DNA of 64,000 nucleotides from Bugula neritina (taxonomy: Eukaryota; Bryozoa; Gymnolaemata; Cheilostomatida; Bugulidae), in NCBI GenBank assembly GCA_964035545.1, contig OZ037765.1:17230698-17294697 (forward strand), in the 5' to 3' direction. Positions 14,201 through 26,002 of the stretch are shown here, piece by piece. Under the pieces are notes generated by a model. That model saw nothing but the letters and a program-made list of their open reading frames with translations. It ran no database searches and was not told the DNA's origin. Position 1 is the first letter of the stretch; each line of letters opens with the position of its first letter. A program made the position numbers and the translations under genes.

Positions 14201-14476
14201 CCTGATCTTTCTTGTGCATAGAAGTATGCAGCCGTTCTATTGCTATTTCAATTACAAATTTCTTGCGATTTCATAATTTACTGTTTAGTGCTTGTGACTT
14301 CTCCAACATGATTGTATGCTCAGTCAATACATCATAAGTGTTAAAATTAGAACTCATTTGTCTTTATTATTTAGATCATATTTTGCCTATAGCAATGCAT
14401 TTCTTTCCTTTGCAGGTCTCAGAAAATATCAGAGCTAGTTCATCAACTAAGAAGTTTGATGTCAGTTTCCCAATGA
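5256..14476 (+). CDS. NUP88: Nucleoporin NUP88, complete, 14 coding exons, 678 aa
   Basis: Exons: 5256-5465, 6507-6676, 7201-7326, 7548-7754, 8024-8189, 8354-8501, 9445-9543, 10087-10285, 10558-10701, 10821-10943, 11659-11805, 11951-12077, 13023-13132, 14416-14476 (TGA 14474-14476). All phases join. The product is 678 aa, against about 741 in human. Family-typical blocks include LLCSNPPLF and [10 protein letters not shown] (exon 2), LTSDNTLR (exon 3), [17 protein letters not shown] with IHCVLLPG (exon 5), [16 protein letters not shown] (exon 7), and [11 protein letters not shown] followed by a coiled-coil tail from about residue 490 (exons 10-14). NUP88 is a cytoplasmic-side nuclear pore component: a beta-propeller followed by coiled coil, partner of NUP214 and NUP62 in mRNA and protein export. 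Intron 12 starts with GC (CAG|GCAAGG); every other intron is GT-AG. Intron 1 holds a candidate cassette exon and intron 13 a probable MITE. Confidence 0.95.
6275..6421 (+). other. Candidate cassette exon in NUP88 intron 1
   Basis: A 147-nt segment is open in the NUP88 frame (49 codons, phase 0 at both ends). It is preceded by a pyrimidine-rich acceptor (ctactttttcccag) and followed by a possible donor (TTG|GTAATA). Inclusion would add 49 residues between PTTPLQ and TLLCSNPP without a frame change. The vertebrate protein has no matching insert that I recall, and exon 1 joined directly to 6507 already fits the family. It could be an alternative exon or a chance open stretch. Confidence 0.3.
8535..8675. 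repeat. Degenerate CTACACTRYAC-type repeat in NUP88 intron 6
   Basis: Irregular repeats of words such as CTACACTATAC, CTACACACTGCTAC and CTACACAGT lie shortly after the exon 6 donor. There is no coding potential. Unit length varies, so this is simple-sequence drift rather than a clean array. Confidence 0.5.
9162..9194. repeat. Hairpin: 15-bp perfect inverted repeat, 3-nt loop
   Basis: Arms 9162-9176 and 9180-9194 are exact reverse complements (GGTTCTACACTGTAG) around loop AAG. Pairing continues imperfectly outward for several more bases on both sides. It lies in NUP88 intron 6. It may be the core of a small palindromic element or a structured intronic RNA. Confidence 0.75.
13654..14120. mobile_element. 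Probable non-autonomous DNA transposon (MITE) in NUP88 intron 13
   Basis: The two ends form imperfect terminal inverted repeats over about 30 bp. The left end begins AGCGTAGGGCCACACAATG. The right end read on the minus strand begins AGCGCAGTGCAACACAATG. The 467-bp interior is more G+C-rich than the surrounding intron and repeats ATGCGG-type words, with a further GTGTGGGGCC inverted copy near 14038-14050. No transposase frame is present. The target-site duplication is not clear, so the superfamily cannot be assigned. Confidence 0.45.
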
Positions 14477-15084
14477 CCTCTACATACCTAGACTGTATTC
14501 ACATGAAGTACGACTAGCATTCTGACATTTCATAGTTAGCAATCATAGTTGAATTTGCCTGTAAACAGCACAGCTTATATACCCTTCAGTATGTCGGCCA
14601 TTATTACTATGCTTTGTATGTACAATTATATGTAATATACTGTAAGTTATCTTCACTATTTTCATAATAAAACATGAGCATTTCATTAAAGAGAAGGTCT
14701 TTTCAACATCAAAAGTTTTGCTACTAGCAATATACATAAAGAGAGAGGAGAGTCTGGGTATGGGAGTTTTATTGCTGATGTTGATGCACTGAAGTTAGCA
14801 CCTTATTGGTTTATAGTAATAGAGTATATTCATCGCTGTCCCCATGGACTATTAAATATTCTGTTATTTTGTCACTATAGAAAATTGTTAATATTTTATA
14901 ATTATTGGTTTTGAAATGTTCTACTGAACTCAATCATGTTAGCTAAATAATCCACTTATCACAGCCTGAAGATATTCTAACTTAATATTCACCAACCCTT
15001 TAATATTCACCAACCTAAATCATAAATATTCTGACAGAATTAGATCCTTTAATAAGAGCTTTCTTAGCTGAATTGTTCTTCACT
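14477..15084. other. Intergenic: NUP88 3' region to K2P-A first exon
   Basis: About 600 bp with no coding exon recognised. It holds the likely NUP88 3' UTR with a polyadenylation signal near 14666. The rest, which should contain the K2P-A promoter and 5' UTR, shows no motif I can defend. Confidence 0.6.
14666..14671 (+). terminator. Polyadenylation signal AATAAA for NUP88
   Basis: Canonical AATAAA 190 bp after the NUP88 stop codon and before the next gene. Cleavage position is not determinable. Confidence 0.5.
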
Positions 15085-18000
15085 ATGGTACTCAGACAGG
15101 TTAAGGCAACACTTAATATGGTGAGTATTGATTACATTATATCTTAGAATACTGAGAAGAAACTTATAGCTCTCATTGAGTATCTGTTTGCAAATATCCT
15201 CCATTTTAAAAAATTAGAGCATGGCCTCCTAGTAGCTCAATTGTAAATAAAGCCACATTCATTACAGTGCATCATGTTATAAGATCTGCTAAATTCAATA
15301 AGGTTTCTACCAAATCATGCGACGTTCTTCTAGTTTTATTAACAATTCCTGTTTCAGCTTTGTTTTAAATCTGTAGATTTGCTTAATATTGGTGTCCAAG
15401 ACTAAAATATTCATATATTTTTTCAATTTAGGTGTTTTGTTTGAGAAATTTCTACAACCCAATTTCTGTAATTGTGGTAATTCTCAATTTTAAGTCTGAG
15501 TTTAAAAGGGAGAACGTAACTCATTTTGTAATGTTTTTATCTAAAATTCAGATTTATCCAAATCTTTTGGTTTCTGCATCTACCTAATCTCTTTCCAGAC
15601 AGCTGACTCGGAGCAAAACATCAGGAATAGTAAAGATCAGCCGGAGGATGTTGGAAGACGGCATGGAACATGGAAATCATTTGCCAGAGTGTTGGTAAAA
15701 AACATTTTAATCCTGGTGAGCAATGTTGGCATGTTAATCCTCGGAGCCTATTTATTTCAATACCTGGAAGGAGAAAATGAGAAGCAAAACTGTGCGATTC
15801 AGCAACAAGAATATTGGAATGCCGTAAGTGACACCAATGACCTGCTCAAACTGAAAGCTTCGGAAATTGCTGGAAAAGAAGAGATTGGAAAGGAGGATAA
15901 AGCATATTTAGAAAAGCATTACCGTACGTACCTGCAGAAGTATGCCCGTCAGGTTATGGACATTAAATACAGTGGCAGGAGCTGCGATGAGCTGGTGACC
16001 TGGTCATTTAGTAATAGCCTAGTGTTTGCCCTCACTATACTCACCACAATAGGTATGAGTAACTTGCAACTCAAGAATAACACTTTTTTTGGTGTGATCG
16101 CTGTACTGTGAGCTAGTAAATAACTGTTGGTCTATATTATGTGCTTTGAAATTGTCAGAAATTGAATTGCAGTCTTTAAACTGGTTGGTGCTCAAACTGT
16201 TTGACATGTGTTTTCAGGGTATGGTGTTATTGCACCAGCTACATACTACGGAAGGTTAGTGTGTATAGTCTATGCCTATTTAACTATCCCTCTGTACCTT
16301 ATTGCTCTGGCTGTGATTGGTGAGACCTTGGCTGATCTTTTCAAGAAACTGTTCTGGCTAGTTTGCTGCTGTGGCTGTTATCGGAAAGGTGCATTGCAAG
16401 AGGTTAGTAGACAGAATATATGCAAATAACACGCCATGATGTCTACATCAATGTTCTGCGTATCATTTATGTATAATCTATAACCTTGCTTAATTGCTAC
16501 AATTGAAAATGAGTACTATTATATAGAAATATCAGTTATCACTATATATCACAATTTTGGGTGAATAACACCTTAATATATATATAGCTCTGCTAACTCT
16601 AGTGTGGATTTTTAATTATTGATTAAGCATTTGGTTTGAAAGTACTTCAAGTATTGCATGTAATGACCTTAACTGGTCATAATGAAACATTCTACTCCAC
16701 ACCTTTTTGAATATCATGGTTCATTAAGGAAGATAGACGTTGCATCTTAAATACATAACACCTTTATCCGCACTCCAGTAAATTTAGTTGAATTTGTATG
16801 ATAGGTTTTAGTATTGTGACCATTTCTACTTGTTCATCTATCAGTTTTGTTATTATCAAAGGCGCCAGATGAAATATTATAGTTAATTTTAGTTAAAAAA
16901 GATGAAGAATGCAAATAACTTAAGAGAAGTTATGATTCCCCTCACCCTCACACTCAGTCTTATGTTAGGTGTGTATCTGTACTGTTGTGGCTTGTTACAT
17001 AGAATGTACGATTTGCCTGGTATGAACTTTTTCTTTCAGAGACTATCTGATAAAACTTAACACTATTTTTGTCTATATTGGGCAATTACACGCAGTTATG
17101 ACAGCACTCCATCATTTGCGAAATTTCAATAAAAGTGCATAAAGTAGAAACCTGTTTTTTCGTATTAAAATTCAAAATATTGACATTTGAAATTTGAAGT
17201 ATAGTTGTAACATATTTTATTTCCTAGTGTTGGCTCATCTATTGAAATAATTGTTTCAGAGTATGAGGTACTGATATCTGTCACAAATCATAAAACTTAC
17301 TATTTAAAGTAGAATGAGCTACTCTTATTATCTGCATGTATTCTTTGGTTTAGTGTGGGTCCTACTCGGCGCTGGTATATGGATGGTACTGGAGTCTGAC
17401 TGGAAGTTTGCCGATTCCATTTATTTCTGCTTCATTACCATATCAACTATTGGGTTCGGTGACCTTGTACCGGAAGTGGACCTTAGCTCGGGTGAAGGTC
17501 ATCTGAAACTTGTGGTTATTATCACCTACATAACCGTTGGTATGCTAACTACCACTTCCTCTGCAGAATTTTTCTGTTTTCAAGCTGTTGTAGCAAAAAT
17601 TTATAAAAACAGTTTTTTTTATCAAGGCTTTTTATTGAAACTGTTTTAAAGTGTAACTGTGTTACTACTAAACTTGAAAAAGACTAGTTGCAGAAGTAAT
17701 GAATGGCTCGATATTGAAATATGTTGGAATATCATATTTTGTATTAATGTTAAGGTTTGGATCCTAAATCAACTTCCCATCTATTGAAGATCTGTTTGAT
17801 AAACATGATGTAATAAGATTTCTCAGCTATCATTAGTATGCGAAAGTGATTTTTTACTGATAAAACAGATTTTTTGAGCTATCAAATAATAAGGATAGTT
17901 TCTCATTTATAGATAAGTGATACTTCAACAAATACAAGAAATTTTAAAATAAAAGCGTGATGGTTATTAGCATTTTCAGCTTGACAGATGTGCTACTCAA

Positions 18001-18750
18001 TTTCTTGTTTATGGTTTGTGAAAAAATACATTAGATGAAAAACCAGAAAAAGTAAATACAATTATTTTAGCTATGATTATTTCACTTCAAACAGCTAAAA
18101 TATATTGGATCTAAAAAGCTAAGAAGTTTTTTTACAGATCAATGAAATCAACTTCTCTCGATAAACTTTATGTTTCCCAATGAAATTTTTGCTTCTTATA
18201 AACAATTTAAATATTAAAATTTATTTTGCACAACCACTAACTGTGAGTAGGAATGGTATTGCTGGGAACATGGAGATACGAGAGTAATTCTTATATCTCT
18301 TAACCTTATTAGACCTGTAGAAGTCTTGTAAATTTTATTGATATAACCCACAGAACCTAGACTGCAGTGTCGTCCCAAATATAGAACAATATACCCATAA
18401 GAGGGTGCGCTATTTCATAAATTCCAATTACTCTAATTGTCTTGATTAGTAAGATGGTAGTGTAAATAACTTAGTGGTCATTCACACTAAGTGACAGATA
18501 AAAAAGTGTCTGTAATACAAAATTGCACTTTATTTGCTAGAACTGCAATAACAGTATAATTTAATAAAATAATATGATATAATTATATAATATAATAATA
18601 TATTTTCTAGGGATGGCTGCTATGTCTATGTGTTTTCAACTGATGGCTGATGAGTTTATGTCTAAGCTGAAATGGCTCGGTAAAAAGTGTGGCTGTGCTA
18701 AAAGCCAGCCTGCTGCCTTAGATGATATGACACAACTGGCCAGTGACTAA
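15085..18750 (+). CDS. Two-pore-domain (K2P) potassium channel A, 358 aa
   Basis: Exons: 15085-15120 (first, 12 codons, tentative), 15599-16052, 16218-16402, 16893-16968, 17354-17539, 18611-18750 (TAA). All phases join. It is a K2P background K+ channel: M1 about residues 47-69, first filter IGYG at 163-166 (split by intron 2), M2 177-205, then a VCCCGC cluster at 212-217, a very short M2-M3 linker, M3 around 240-262, second filter IGFG at 283-286, and M4 crossing the last junction (MSMCFQLM). A cap-type cysteine (residue 77) lies in the M1-P1 loop. The N-A-T glycosylation site of its two neighbours is missing. It is the first of three tandem paralogues with the same exon plan. The short exon 16893-16968 (IPLTLTLSLML) was identified by homology with B and C. 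The subfamily is uncertain; the M4 motif recalls invertebrate TWK/TRESK-like channels. Confidence 0.88.
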
Positions 18751-20871
18751 TGTTTTCCAAACATTTTGTCTGCCAGTAAACCAATGAACTGTATAATAAC
18801 CGATGATTGTTTTTCTCTTTTTCTGCCAATATTGTCAGTAAATATACCTGGGAGCTGCTCTAAAGGTTGAGGGTTAAACATGCCCAAGTAAAAGGACATC
18901 GCCTTTCATTCTTACCTGATTGGTCTTTATTTTTGTAAGCAGTAAAATTTTCTAACATCTATGACTGAGTGTTCACATTTAGTTTCTATTCATAGCCTGA
19001 TGTCCTTTTGTAAACGACATAAATGTTGTTTGTAATATGTTTTTGTTGTGAAAATTAGGGAAAGATTGTTTTAAATGATGAAAATAAACAAAACAAACAA
19101 AACAAAACAAATGTAGGTCGATATGAAAGATACTTACAGTAAAAATATGTTAGTTTAGAGGATGCATGATGGTAGCCTGCAATGTTTGTATAAATATACC
19201 ACTAATGGGCTGTTGTAATTCTAAAATAGATGATTAACAAAGATATTATGCATTCTATCTGATGAAAAAAAGTTGTTAGTTTTCTGAGCTGTAACTTAAT
19301 CAAAATGTTATCCAATGCAACCAAACGAGTCTAAATTTATAAAAAAAAAGTTTATTAAAATGCTGGATAAATCAATATTTGTGTCTTTGATTTGGTTTTG
19401 CCTTTTCTTATGTTGAATTTTAATCAATAAATAATTTGCAACTTTCAACCTCACAAAACTGAAGAACCTCAACAAGTAAGGTGAGAGTCAAATTTATAGC
19501 TGATATTTTGTATTATATTTTGTAGAATTATTTCCATAACACGGCATACTTAGTCAGTTTCCTGAGTTTTAGACATAAAAGAACTACATTAACTCTCTAG
19601 AAGAGTGCAATATACCATCTTATCAGTTGAGCTGTTCATAGAAAATTGACTAAAGTTGGTTTGTAGCTGCCGACAGAGCTGTGACACTCCAGCTCTTTCA
19701 GCAGCGTAGGTTTGTATTTCAACAGAAATGAAGCATTCTTATTGAATGGTAGCCCCTCCCCACTCCCCCCCTCGGCCTTTCTCTGTCTTAACACTCAAAT
19801 TAAAAAAATTCTTCCTCCATTTCTATAACCTTTCTCTAGTTTTGCTATCTTATTTATGCATCAGACTACCAATGACATCTTTCACTAGAGTATTCCTTGT
19901 CAAATGTCCAGCTTTGCAACTTTTCCAGTTTATATAATCTTTAACTGGATACTAAAACTATGTATGTATATAAAAGAGTAAAAACGGGTCATTGCGATAT
20001 AAAAAAGCTTCAATACAAGACATTTCTACCAAATTTGGCTCATTGTATTAAATAAACCATTGAAATGGGAAACTTTTTGTTGAGGAATTTATATTTGTGT
20101 TTATAGCAAGATTTGTTTTTCAATAAAATTATAACTTTCAAGCTTTTTTTACATTTTAATTTACATGTTCTATAACTAGAATAATTTCGTGTTACTGTGT
20201 AATGTGAATAGCCATAACAATGTTGCATTTTACCCTATAAAAATATTTAAGTGAAGCATTTTATTAATACATGCCAACAAAAATGACAAATTAACTTTAA
20301 CATGACATCAAACATATAATAAGCATATAAAAATTTCCTGTGGAAGTGAGCAACATGGCTACGTAAATATTGGACTATATTGAGATGTAATGTAGCCATT
20401 TTACGGTTAGTTAATGTTACTATTTACGCATAACAGCATATATATTTATCTCTAATACTAAGGCCACATCGATTTTCTGAGTAGCTTTCAACATTGATGT
20501 TGGCCATGCTTATAGCGGCAAATGTTTATATCAGGCAATTTAAGCAAAGATAGGTATTGGTTTTCCAAAGCGAAAATCAATGCAAATTTTATTGTTCAAA
20601 CCAAGAGCCTTTTGTCCATTTTCACATCACTATGACAAACATATAAAATAAACTGATGTCAATGTTAATAATTAATTATGCAGCCAACTTTCATTCACTG
20701 TGGTGCATTTATTGTTCAACTGAATAAGATTATTGATCTTTATTACCCGTTAGTAAATGGCAATACCAGTAGCCATTTTGTATTGAGCTAAAAAATTTCA
20801 GTTTTCTAAAATTTATTATTCCTACATCTTTGATTCAAATTGAGCATTTAGTTATATAAAAAGAAGCAACT
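18751..20871. other. Intergenic between K2P-A and K2P-B
   Basis: About 2.1 kb of A+T-rich sequence with no exon recognised. It contains the K2P-A 3' region with an AATAAA near 19083 and an (AAAAC)n-like stretch at about 19085-19111. Short open frames here have no coding character. Confidence 0.6.
19083..19088 (+). terminator. Polyadenylation signal AATAAA, K2P-A
   Basis: AATAAA about 330 bp after the K2P-A stop, followed by A-rich sequence. It is a plausible 3' end, unconfirmed. Confidence 0.4.
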
Positions 20872-23217
20872 ATGGAGGGCGGTGAAGATCAGGTAGAGAA
20901 GTATACTTTTTGTCTACAAAAGCATTTGCATCTATGTAATTAATTGTTACAACAATAACTTACAATGTACAAATAGCAAATATTTACATTCAATTATACT
21001 ATACTTTTCTATCGATAATTAATTATAGTTTTTCTTTATTATAGGCAAAGAATCGCTGGAAAAAGGCTAAAACTAAAATAATGATGGAGCAGACGGTGGT
21101 TGACGCGATTATCGAGCATCGAGATAAAAAGAGGAAATCCAAGCAGCTCAAAAAAGGTTGTATAAAAGTTTTCAAGTTCTTTCTTTCTACAGCCGGGTTA
21201 TTCCTCATCAACGGGCTGATACTGGGTCTAGGAGCTTTCATCTTCAACAAACTGGAAGCAACTAATGAACTAGCAAACTGTAGAAACTCAAGAAGTGATT
21301 ACCAAGAAGCTGAGAATGCTACACTCATCCTACTCATGGACATGGCTCAGAGAATGGATGGCGTGGGCCAGCTTACTGGTGATGATAAGCAGAAGGTCGT
21401 GGACGAATTCCAAGGCTACTTAGAGTCATTCGCTCTATCGGTTATTGACACAGGATATTCTGTGGGCAAAGACTGTGAGCTGCTGGGTACACCAGAAGGA
21501 GAAGAGTATGATTGGTCCTTCACTCAGTCATTTGTCTTTGCCGTCACAGTAGCTACAACTATCGGTAAGCAGTCACAAACATAACTTTAATTATAGCAAC
21601 CCTACATTTTTATGCATCTACCATGAAATTAACATATGTTCATTCTTTGACTATTTTAAAAGCTTCGTGCGCCCAACATAAGTTTTCATACTTTTGAAGA
21701 CTTGAACAGTTAACATCTTAAATGCTTATGGTTATAAAAATAGCGTACAAGCATTCAATATACCTCCTGAATACCTACATAACGAAATTTATAAACTTTG
21801 TAAAAATTAAAAGGTGCGACTTATATAGTACTTGAGTACTAGTGAAAATTTTCTGATCTGAGAGTTCAACTGTCTGCTTGAAAGAGATAGTTGAACCAAG
21901 ACACTCCTTTTGCAACATAAAGAGTTAATTTTTTTCAACTTCCATATTATGTTTTGAACCAAGGCTGATAAAGTATATATTTCTGCTTGAAAAATTCTTA
22001 ATAAATAAAACTTAGCCAATTAGTATACTACAAATAAATTTAGCAAACTTAAATGACCTTATTCTTACACTATTTCAAGTTTTTTTTATGTATAAATCTT
22101 CAGTTTCATTAATCCATTGATCAAACAGCGACCACTTTATTAAATTCTTTTGGTTGGCTAGTGTCTTGACAATGCAGAAAAGCAATAAAAGTATTTATCT
22201 GAAGGAAATTACTAACCTGCATAAAGCTGTGCTGCTATAATAGCCCAATAACTAAACTTACTCAATCTTCAATTGAATTTTTTATTTTTGCCATTAAAAT
22301 TTTTAAATAAATGTTGTAGTATATTGTATTCAATAAAAGGCCAGTGGCTTGTCATACGTATGCATTAGTTTTTCAAGTTGAATCAACTATTAATCTATTG
22401 CCAATGTGTTATTAAAAGAATTTAAATTACAATATTTGTGACTTAATTGAGCTTCTGCTAGATATAGTGTTTTAAACTTATAATACAACGCCTGTAAAAA
22501 TACCAAAAATGAAAGATATTTGGCTCGTATAATTTCCATCATTGCCAAATGTTCGCATGCTTAAAATTCTACTACATGTGCCTTAAACATCTAAAGAATA
22601 CAATAAATATGTTCTGTTTCTTTAACATAGTGATAAGCATATTCTAATATAATATATTACTATGAATATCATTTGTTTCTTGTAGGTTATGGGCATATTG
22701 CTCCCGAAACCATGTGGGGACGAATCGTGTGCATTGCCTATGCTGTCATCAGCATTCCTATATTCCTCATTTTCTTGGCTAAGATTGGTGAGGTTCTGGC
22801 AAATCTGTTTAAAATAACATATGCTACAATTTGCTGCTGCGGTTGCTGCCGAAAGAAGGAGGAAAAAGTAAAAACAGCGGTAAGACTGTTTATGAAGTAC
22901 AGAAACAAGTTCTTTCTCAAATCTAATTATGCATATAAATAATATAGTCTCTAGGTTATACTGCGCACAGCATAATTACACAAGGACTCTTTTTATTGCA
23001 GCATTAGATATAAAAAAAGTTTTCGAAAACAAAGAGCATCAAAGTTATCACTTTGGTATAGCTTTTATAACCCAAGCTGTAATATTTATTTGATAGGAAG
23101 AAGAAGAAAGGGATGAGGAGTATGTCCAAAAAGTGGCGAGTAAATGGAAGCTGGACCCGGTGTCGGGCCGGCCAATACCACCGGAGAATGACGAGCTGAT
23201 GGAGGAAGAAGAGGAAC

Positions 23218-23251
<34 letters not shown>

Positions 23252-23941
23252 CGAGGACGAGGAAAGCTTGTCGATACCTTTGACTATCACAGTGTTTGTC
23301 ATGTTTGGTAAGACTCACTACCACAGCACATACACTATATACAACATAGGTTTCACTACTTCCAACTGCTCCATGCTCAGGTTATATCTGGTGCAGCCAG
23401 AATTACTTGACTCATCAAGTGTTGCTATTTTAAACAACAAATTTTGGTTTTTCTGATTGCAGCATTTGTTATCTTCGGAGCCATCATGTTTGATGCATTT
23501 GAGGAGGAATGGGATATCCTTGATTCTGTGTATTACTGCACAATCACTGCCACCACCATTGGGTTCGGAGATATGGTACCAGATGTGAAGCTTAGCTCAG
23601 GTGGTGGTATTTTTAAAGCTTTGGCAGTCATCATGTACATAGTGTTCAGTGAGTATCTTCATTTCCTCTCAATAAATTTGAGAACTAAGATAAAGTTCTT
23701 TTCAGTTTTCAATGTCTTGAGCTTATGTTGATTTTTGCAAACTGCACCATTTTAACTAGGTATGGCTGGCTTCTCTATGTGCGTCCAGTTACTGGCTGAT
23801 GAAATTGTTGCCAAAGTTGAATGGATTGGTGAAAAGATAGGCATCAAAAAGAAAGAGATAGAGGAAGAAGAAAATTCAGAAGATGGAGATGATGACGGAG
23901 AAAACGAAAGAAAGTCTGATGAGTCTAAGCCTATTGTTTAG
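20872..23941 (+). CDS. Two-pore-domain (K2P) potassium channel B, 437 aa, acidic linker
   Basis: Exons: 20872-20892 (7 codons), 21045-21564, 22686-22879, 23097-23307, 23463-23648, 23760-23941 (TAG). All phases join. Layout: a basic N-terminus, M1 about 51-73, an extracellular cap with Cys86 and an N-A-T sequon at Asn98, first filter IGYG at 180-183 split by intron 2, M2 from 194, an ICCCGCC cluster at 229-235, a long cytoplasmic linker, M3 from 305, second filter IGFG at 348-351, and M4 with MCVQLLADE. The linker (about 236-304) carries an almost uninterrupted Glu/Asp run at 280-301, coded by a GAA/GAG microsatellite. The C-terminal tail is also rich in Glu and Asp. Second of the three tandem paralogues; the best-supported model of the three. 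Likely role: background K+ conductance at the plasma membrane. Confidence 0.92.
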
Positions 23942-24001
23942 TCAGATAATTCATCTGCATGAAAAGAACTTGTTTGCTCAACGCTATTGTGTATCAAAAA
24001 T

Positions 24002-24007
24002 AATAAA
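24002..24007 (+). terminator. Polyadenylation signal AATAAA, K2P-B
   Basis: AATAAA 60 bp downstream of the K2P-B stop codon, a typical spacing for a short 3' UTR. Confidence 0.5.
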
Positions 24008-25072
24008 CTTGGATACTGGTGTTACAAAATGTGATGTTGTCATAACACTATAGTTGATAGCAGGTACTTTTATGTCAAGGTGAAGGTGAAATCAATCTCA
24101 TCAGTTAATATAAACAGTAGCCTATGATTATTGTTAAAGCATATTCTACCTACAAATAATTATATGCAGTGGAAAAATATATATATTTTCAGAATTTTTA
24201 TTTGATAATTTTTACACTGACTGTTGACAAAGCAATATTCTGTGATAATGTGACTGTACAGGTTTTGATATACGAATCATGTTAAGGTGTTCTTTGGTAG
24301 TCTTGTTTATGCATATGTGCACTCCTTTTTCTAAAGCTATCGAATGTCCACCATCAACACTTTAATGAAATTTTATAACATTGTTTTTTTAAAAGAAATT
24401 TTTTCTTGTGTTTTTTTCCGTTGCACTCATTTGTCATTATTCTGCTTTTTCCTATGGCTGGTGTAATATTTCATAACTTAAGTCATTTTATTGTGGCATG
24501 CACTCTGATTATTTATTTATTATCTAAATATGTTTTATGTCTACATATTACAAAATTCGTGCAATTTGAAGCAATCCAACCATTCATCCTTTATCTAAAA
24601 TGATACATATTTTGTATTTTATAAAAATCGTATCACGAAAATTTGTAATGGAATGGAGTTACAAAAGTCTAGTTTTGCCAAACATTCTAAGTGCTATTTA
24701 AATCTTTAGCAAGCCCTTAATTCTGACTTGTTGCACTATCAACTTGAATTCCAAACCAATTTACCGATTTCTATCAAAAGAAGGAATACTGTGCAATTAC
24801 TAAATCACTAGTATGTTGCTAAAGCATATATTGAGAGTTCTGTCTATTTCATATTTAAAACTAAGCTTTTTGAGTTTTGTAACATTTGGCATGGTTTTAC
24901 CAATTCATATCTTTATAGGTCTTAAAAAAAACTGGTATTTTTTTCCAAAAAGTACAATTTGCACATGCTCAACAATAACGAATATTCCCATGTATATCCC
25001 ATGTCTATATGATGTTGCATATATACGCATTATATGCACCCATGCAGCTACACATAGTTTAGCACAGCTCTT

Positions 25073-25228
25073 CAGTTACTTGCAGTTACTCACAGTTGCT
25101 CACACCTACTCACAGTTACTTGCAGTTACTCACAGTTGCTCACACCTACTCACAGTTACTTGCAGTTACTCACAGTTGCTCACACCTACTCACAGCTACT
25201 TGCAGTTACTCACATCTATACACAGCTA
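25073..25228. repeat. Tandem repeat, 40-bp unit built from four related 10-mers
   Basis: Nearly four copies of a 40-bp unit. Each unit is a row of 10-mers such as CAGTTACTTG, CAGTTACTCA, CAGTTGCTCA and CACCTACTCA. The higher unit is repeated almost exactly, so amplification occurred twice: 10-mer first, then 40-mer. Confidence 0.85.
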
Positions 25229-26002
25229 CATTTTAATAGAGAGTGAGCATATCATGTCAAAACACCCTTATTATTGAATGTTCTCATTGAACAACTATAC
25301 TAAAAAATAACACCACTTTTGTAGATAAAAACTTATCTTAATTACTATGCAATCACCATAATCTTGTAAAAAAAGCTTTAGTAAAAGCTGTACTGCTACG
25401 TTTAATGACAGGGTTGACTACTGATTACTAATAGAGTCTAACTAACTCTGAACAACCACTAATGCTTGGATTACCATTTTAATAATTCGATCACTATAAA
25501 ACTGACTGTATATATCTGTATATTATCATGAAAAAATATTTCGATGGCTATATGGAGCTATTTCATAAAGGGTTCTACAATGTTGAGAGACATTTTACAG
25601 TGTGGCTATACAATGACTATGTATCGTTGCACGATTATTGATTGAGCTTAAAATTTAGTGGTTGCAGATTGTGAATTGCATATGTATATCTGATATATAT
25701 GTTATGTTCACATTAAACAAAACTTGAGCGTTTTAATATATAATGTATTGATGGCTTGTAGAAATATCAATATGCCTAATATATTACTCTCTGTTTATTT
25801 AGCATTAATTCTTGAAACTTGAAGGCTGAAATCAATATATGGACATTACTATTTAAAATACAAATGACTTGAAACTGTCAGTGCAATATAAGGAAAAATA
25901 CAAAGACACATTTTCACAGTATTGATTTTTAAGTATGAAGTTTGGTAGTCGATAAAAACTATTAGAGCTGTGATGTGACTGGCCTATAACAAATTTGACG
26001 CC

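Larger units (their letters stand above)
23942..26002. other. Intergenic between K2P-B and K2P-C
   Basis: About 2 kb without a recognised exon, holding the K2P-B poly(A) signal near 24002 and a 40-bp tandem repeat at 25073-25228. A 154-codon frame at 24813-25277 owes its length to that repeat. Confidence 0.6.

Noticed and set aside
16403-16429. K2P-A exon 3 extended to a stop as a truncated channel
   Set aside because: A GAG|GTTAGT donor and the downstream M3-P2-M4 exons in matching phase show it is intron sequence.
23004-23324. Minus-strand ORFs with poly-Ser or poly-Phe runs
   Set aside because: Antisense shadow of the Glu-coding repeat in K2P-B.
24813-25277. 154-codon plus-strand ORF
   Set aside because: First half is A+T-rich with no coding character and the second half is the 40-bp tandem repeat. 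No homologue recognised.
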